A stretch of 64,000 bases of DNA. Origin: a candidate division WWE3 bacterium RIFCSPHIGHO2_01_FULL_40_23. GTDB taxonomy: Bacteria > Patescibacteria > WWE3 > UBA101185 > 2-01-FULL-41-18. Location: positions 1 to 64,000 of the forward strand of contig MEUZ01000003.1 in NCBI GenBank assembly GCA_001772615.1, given 5' to 3'. Below the pieces are notes generated by a model. It worked only from the letters and a program-made list of their open reading frames with translations, was not told the origin of the DNA and ran no database searches. The translations under genes were made by a program, and so were the position numbers. This document shows, piece after piece, positions 60,474-64,000 of the stretch; position 1 is the first letter of the stretch; every line of letters begins with the position of its first letter.

Positions 60474-63441
60474 AAAAAAGCTTTGTTTTCATCTCTTCTC
60501 TTAATACGGAAGCTGTGTGAGATTTTGTATTTTTAAGTAGTCCTTCCAAAGTTCCTGCATACAAAACTTCTCCCCCCTTGTCTCCCCCTTCGAGCCCAAG
60601 ATCAATAACATAATCGGCGTTTTTTATAACATCTAAATTATGCTCTATAACAAGGATCGTATTTCCTTTGGCAACTAATCTTTTAAGTATGGCAATAAGC
60701 CGTTCTAGATCATAGAAATGGAGCCCTGTAGTCGGCTCATCAAGAATGTAAAATGTTCCTCCTGTTGATCTTTTTGAAAGCTCTGTGGCAAGTTTTACTC
60801 TTTGAGCCTCTCCGCCGGAAAGCGTTGGTGCCGGCTGACCAAGTTTAATATATGAGAGCCCTACATCATATAAAGTTTCAAGTTTGTTTCTAATTTGAGG
60901 TATATTTTCAAAAAAGCTCAAGGCTTCCTCAACTGTCATGTTTAATATATCGCTAATGTTTTTCTGCTTGTAATAAATTTCAAGGGCCTCACGATTGTAT
61001 CTTTTTCCCCCGCAAACTTCACAGTTAATATAAACATCAGGCATAAACTGCATCTCTATCCTAATCTGCCCTTCTCCAAGACAAGCCTCGCACCTGCCTC
61101 CTTTAACATTAAAGCTAAACCTTCCGGGCGCGTAGCCTCTTACTCTCGCTTCAGGAGTCTGCGAAAAAACTTCTCTGATAAAATCAAAAGTTTTTGTATA
61201 AGTTGCAGGATTTGACTTCGGAGTTCTACCAATCGGGGATTGATCTATTGCTATTGCATTATCTATTTCTTCGGCGCCTACTAAACCATCAAAACCTTCA
61301 GGCTTTTCATCGTTTTTAAGACCAAAATGTGATCTTAAAGCTCTATATAGGGTTTCATTGACTAGCGTAGACTTTCCAGAACCCGAAACACCGGTTACGC
61401 AAACAAATTTTGACAAAGGTATTTTTACATTGATATTTTTCAGATTATGCCCTTTTGCTCCAAGGATTTCCAAAAACTTTTGCTCTTTAACCTCCTTATA
61501 AGAGAACCTTAATCTGGAATCGCTTTTCACCTCAAAATCTTCCTTTCCAACCTCTTTTTCCCCTGATAGATATCTCCCTGTGAGAGATGACTTATTCTTT
61601 TTTATTTCCGAAGGTGTTCCAAAAGCTACAATCTTTCCGCCGTGCTCACCTGCACCCGGACCAAAATCAAGTATATAATCCGAATTTAACATGGTTTCCT
61701 TGTCATGCTCCACAACAAGAACCGTATTTCCAAGATCTCTTAAATTCTTTAATGTATCAATAAGCCTACCCTGATCTCTTTGGTGCAGCCCTATAGATGG
61801 CTCATCCAAGACATACAAAACGCCTGACAAACCCGAGCCTATTTGGGATGCCAATCTAATTCTTTGAGCCTCCCCTCCCGCAAGAGAAGCAGAACTTCTA
61901 TCAATTGTCAGGTAGTCCAAACCAACATCAAGCAAAAACTTAAGTCTTGCGTCTATCTCTTTAATTATAGGAAATGCGATTTTCCTTTCATTTTCCGAGA
62001 GTGCTGGCTGTTGTTTAAGGTTTCTTACCCAGAGAGAAACATCGGAAACGCTCAAAGAGCAGACTGAAGAGATATTAAAATTGTCAATGGTAACTGAAAG
62101 AGCTTCCTTTTTCAGCCTTGTTCCAAGACATACTGAACACGGTTCTTTGACCATATATCTTTCAATCTCACCTCTTACATAATCAGAGGAGGTTTCTTTA
62201 TATCTTCTTTCAAGATTTGGTATTACTCCTTCAAATCTGGAATTAAAGGTTCCGCTATTTTCCCCATCTTTACTTACATATTTAACTCTGAAAACTTCAT
62301 TTGGAGCTCCGTAAAGAATAATTTTTTTAACACCATCGGATAAATTTTTTATGGGTGTGTTTAAAGAAAAGTCATATTGCTTTGAAACGGCCTCAACAAC
62401 TCTCATCATCCAAGATGACCCCTCTATCATTCTTGACCAGGGGAATACTCCACCTTCCATAATTGACAAATTTTGATTAAGAACAACATCCGGATCCACC
62501 TTAAGTTTATTTCCAAGACCATCACATGAAGAGCACGCGCCATGCGGTGAGTTAAATGAAAAGTTTCTGGGTTCAAGTTCAGGAAGAGATATATTACAAA
62601 CCGGACAGGCAAACCTTTCAGAATACAAGTGATCGGAGAACTCTTTTGGAAACTCGGGAAAATCCAAGGAGGCATCCTTCACCTCCGAAACAATAATATT
62701 TCCATTCCCAAGCTTCAAACCCTGATCAACTGATGAAGTAAGGCGCTTAGTTATCTCCTTTTTCAAAGAAAAATCTTTTAATCTGGCCTTAGTAAGAACC
62801 ACCCTGTCTATTAAAAGGTCAATAGTATGTTTATTGGTCTTAATTAGCTCAAAATCATCATTTAAATTTCTAATCTTTCCGTCAATTCTCGCTTTTATGT
62901 AACCCTCTCTTCTTAAATTTTCAAAAAGCGTTGAATATTCGCCTTTCCTATCTTTGACAATGGGGGACAAAACCAAAAGTCTTATACCCCTAGAACCCAC
63001 AGGGACAAGTTCAAAAATTTTATCAACAATCTGTTCCGAACTCTGCTGGCTTATTTCCCTTCCACAGCTTGGACAATGCGGATGCCCGGCTCTTGAAAAT
63101 AAGAGCCTAAAAAAATCATAAATTTCGGTTACAGTGCCAACCGTAGATCTTGGGTTATGTGAAGTTGTTTTCTGATCTATGGCAATGGCCGGTGAAAGGC
63201 CCTCAATGCTTTCAACATCCGGTTTGTCCATAACTCCTACAAACTGCCTGGCGTAAGCGGACAAGCTTTCCACATATCTTCTTTGACCTTCGGCATAAAT
63301 AGTGTCCATGGCCATTGATGACTTTCCCGACCCCGAAACACCGGTAAAAACAACCAATTTATTCTTTGGAATTTCAAAACTCACATTTTTGAGATTGTGT
63401 TGTCTTGCTCCTTTGACTACTATCTTATCTAAAGCATTCAT
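60457..63441 (-). CDS. uvrA: UvrA excinuclease ATPase
   Basis: A 994-residue damage-recognition ABC ATPase. The first nucleotide-binding domain has TGVSGSGKSSMAMDTIY and the second TGVSGSGKSTLVNETLY. The ABC signatures LAGGEAQRI and LSGGEAQRV, and zinc modules CPSCGRE, CPVC...CSSC and CEACLGEG...CEVCGG, are present. The length is normal. The promoter is at 63456-63485. A seven-base inverted repeat lies just upstream. Confidence 0.97.
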   Translation of the reverse strand: MNALDKIVVKGARQHNLKNVSFEIPKNKLVVFTGVSGSGKSSMAMDTIYAEGQRRYVESLSAYARQFVGVMDKPDVESIEGLSPAIAIDQKTTSHNPRSTVGTVTEIYDFFRLLFSRAGHPHCPSCGREISQQSSEQIVDKIFELVPVGSRGIRLLVLSPIVKDRKGEYSTLFENLRREGYIKARIDGKIRNLNDDFELIKTNKHTIDLLIDRVVLTKARLKDFSLKKEITKRLTSSVDQGLKLGNGNIIVSEVKDASLDFPEFPKEFSDHLYSERFACPVCNISLPELEPRNFSFNSPHGACSSCDGLGNKLKVDPDVVLNQNLSIMEGGVFPWSRMIEGSSWMMRVVEAVSKQYDFSLNTPIKNLSDGVKKIILYGAPNEVFRVKYVSKDGENSGTFNSRFEGVIPNLERRYKETSSDYVRGEIERYMVKEPCSVCLGTRLKKEALSVTIDNFNISSVCSLSVSDVSLWVRNLKQQPALSENERKIAFPIIKEIDARLKFLLDVGLDYLTIDRSSASLAGGEAQRIRLASQIGSGLSGVLYVLDEPSIGLHQRDQGRLIDTLKNLRDLGNTVLVVEHDKETMLNSDYILDFGPGAGEHGGKIVAFGTPSEIKKNKSSLTGRYLSGEKEVGKEDFEVKSDSRLRFSYKEVKEQKFLEILGAKGHNLKNINVKIPLSKFVCVTGVSGSGKSTLVNETLYRALRSHFGLKNDEKPEGFDGLVGAEEIDNAIAIDQSPIGRTPKSNPATYTKTFDFIREVFSQTPEARVRGYAPGRFSFNVKGGRCEACLGEGQIRIEMQFMPDVYINCEVCGGKRYNREALEIYYKQKNISDILNMTVEEALSFFENIPQIRNKLETLYDVGLSYIKLGQPAPTLSGGEAQRVKLATELSKRSTGGTFYILDEPTTGLHFYDLERLIAILKRLVAKGNTILVIEHNLDVIKNADYVIDLGLEGGDKGGEVLYAGTLEGLLKNTKSHTASVLREEMKTKLFSNVKV

Positions 63442-63455
63442 ATTCGCGATTAAAA

Positions 63456-63485
63456 ATTATATGGTATTTCTTCGGGTCTTGTAAA
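63456..63485 (-). promoter_or_regulatory. Promoter of uvrA
   Basis: TTTACA (63480-63485), an 18-base spacer and a perfect TATAAT (63456-63461). The uvrA start codon follows 14 bases after the -10 box, so the leader is very short. Confidence 0.7.
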
Positions 63486-63488
63486 GTG

Positions 63489-63510
63489 CCAATTAGGGCA
63501 GGTTAATTGG
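63489..63510. repeat. Inverted repeat upstream of uvrA
   Basis: CCAATTA (63489-63495) and TAATTGG (63504-63510) form a perfect seven-base inverted repeat. It lies directly upstream of the uvrA -35 box and ends two bases from the stop of the next gene. No T run follows on the minus strand, so it is more likely an operator than a terminator. Confidence 0.4.
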
Positions 63511-63511
63511 G

Positions 63512-63793
63512 CTATTTAGAGGACGTATTGGGCAAAACATTTATTTGACCTCCTGTGCCTAAGACATTTTCCGGTTCGCTTGCCTCTTCTTTCACGTCAT
63601 CCGTAGATTCAACCTGGTCCTCCTTAGTAACACTTTCCTCTTCCACCTTACCCACTTCACTTACTGGCTTTCGGCCAAAATACCACATGCTCCCTACGGC
63701 AAGAATTAATAATAAGAGGATACCAACAATAAGATTAGCCCAGTTTGCTTTTGAGTTTAGATTTTGAAGATCTTTAAGAAAATTTTCAAGCAT
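63512..63793 (-). CDS. Small membrane-anchored acidic protein
   Basis: A 93-residue protein with one transmembrane helix (about residues 21-40) and a Glu/Asp/Val/Ser-rich exported tail. The layout resembles the N-terminal anchor of LysM proteins (compare 19681-20166) but with no LysM domain. It lies 20 bases after the penicillin-binding protein and may help it at the wall. The role is unknown. Confidence 0.6.
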   Translation of the reverse strand: MLENFLKDLQNLNSKANWANLIVGILLLLILAVGSMWYFGRKPVSEVGKVEEESVTKEDQVESTDDVKEEASEPENVLGTGGQINVLPNTSSK

Positions 63794-63812
63794 TTAAATC
63801 ACCCCCTTTTGT

Positions 63813-64000
63813 TTAATCATTTTTCTTTTTCTTATCGGATTTTTCCTTTTCCTCCATTCCACAGCTTATCTTATCAGGTTCACCTCCTCTAACAAAAACC
63901 TCTCTGATATTTGAGCAGTCGGAATACACTTTAACTATAACACCTTCAGGCAAAGCAAAGCCCTCCAGAGCCTTTCCGGTAAGAAGTTCTGTCATCATTC
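63813..64000 (-). CDS. C-terminal end of a penicillin-binding protein (partial)
   Basis: The last ~61 residues of a gene that runs out of the window. 'MTELLTGKALEGFALPEGV' and 'REVFVRGGEPDKISCG' match the end of class A (transglycosylase/transpeptidase) PBPs after the transpeptidase domain, and a Lys/Asp/Glu-rich tail follows. The catalytic domains are off the window, so class and activity are inferred. It lies upstream of the small anchored protein in the same transcript. Confidence 0.55.
   Translation of the reverse strand, partial: MMTELLTGKALEGFALPEGVIVKVYSDCSNIREVFVRGGEPDKISCGMEEKEKSDKKKKND

Noticed and set aside
63489..63510. Inverted repeat before uvrA as a terminator of the upstream operon
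   Set aside because: No T run follows on the minus strand and the stem is weak (seven mainly A-T pairs).

Overview
The window looks like a chromosome segment of a Candidate Phyla Radiation (Patescibacteria) bacterium, most likely in the Microgenomates/Katanobacteria (WWE3) neighbourhood. The evidence is the dense, AT-rich, small-gene layout with ATGA and convergent overlaps, a DNA polymerase I without the 5' nuclease domain, short UvrC and TlyA-like proteins, a divergent MurG glycine loop, a class II ribonucleotide reductase paired with a cobalamin adenosyltransferase, and several small secreted proteins of kinds I associate with CPR genomes. The phylum-level placement is an inference. Genes of conserved families (ftsW, mraY) end in TGA, so the standard stop code applies.

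Layout. (1) 1-9.2 kb is an accessory stretch. It has tRNA-His, an orphan peptide-type binding protein and tRNA-Glu, then a ~3.9 kb GC-richer island bounded by a direct repeat of the tRNA-Glu 3' end. The island holds a 900-residue secreted LecA-like/Calx-beta/papain-like protein of Chloroflexota style and ends in decayed tRNA-like genes. After it come a broken lipoprotein-type locus, tRNA-Lys and small membrane proteins. (2) 9.2-19.4 kb is a minus-strand housekeeping run: a zinc-ribbon miniprotein, rplS, a ClpC-type ATPase with a zinc finger, polA, gatB, a HEPN-like gene, gatA, gatC, lemA and polX. (3) 19.4-21.2 kb holds three tRNAs plus LysM and Ig-like envelope proteins. (4) 21.2-28.8 kb is an exopolysaccharide cluster: Wzy-like polymerase/ligase, two glycosyltransferases, flippase and two glycoside-hydrolase-like proteins. 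(5) About 28.8-34.1 kb is a very AT-rich integrated element with a DMT transporter and radical SAM pair, an HUH Rep, a serine recombinase whose end reads into tRNA-Val, and nested inverted repeats. (6) 34.2-41.7 kb carries lepB, rpmA, rplU, glycosyltransferases and small CPR-type proteins. (7) 41.7-64 kb is a nearly continuous minus-strand cell-wall, division and DNA-repair block: rodA, ileS, cobalamin adenosyltransferase, nrdJ, ftsZ, ftsA, ftsQ, murG, ftsW, mraY, a murA-like gene, secG, a holin-like gene, uvrC, uvrA, and the tail of a penicillin-binding protein.

How the parts work together. Lipid II would be assembled by MraY and MurG, and used by FtsW, RodA and the PBP at the FtsZ/FtsA ring. 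GatCAB corrects Asp-tRNA(Asn) or Glu-tRNA(Gln). NrdJ makes deoxynucleotides with adenosylcobalamin supplied by the neighbouring adenosyltransferase. UvrA and UvrC do excision repair.

The most surprising observations are the MurA homologue with four canonical active-site residues substituted, the tRNA-Glu-bounded island with its Chloroflexota-like multidomain protein, and the Rep/serine-recombinase element with hairpins placed at its likely origin and at a start codon.
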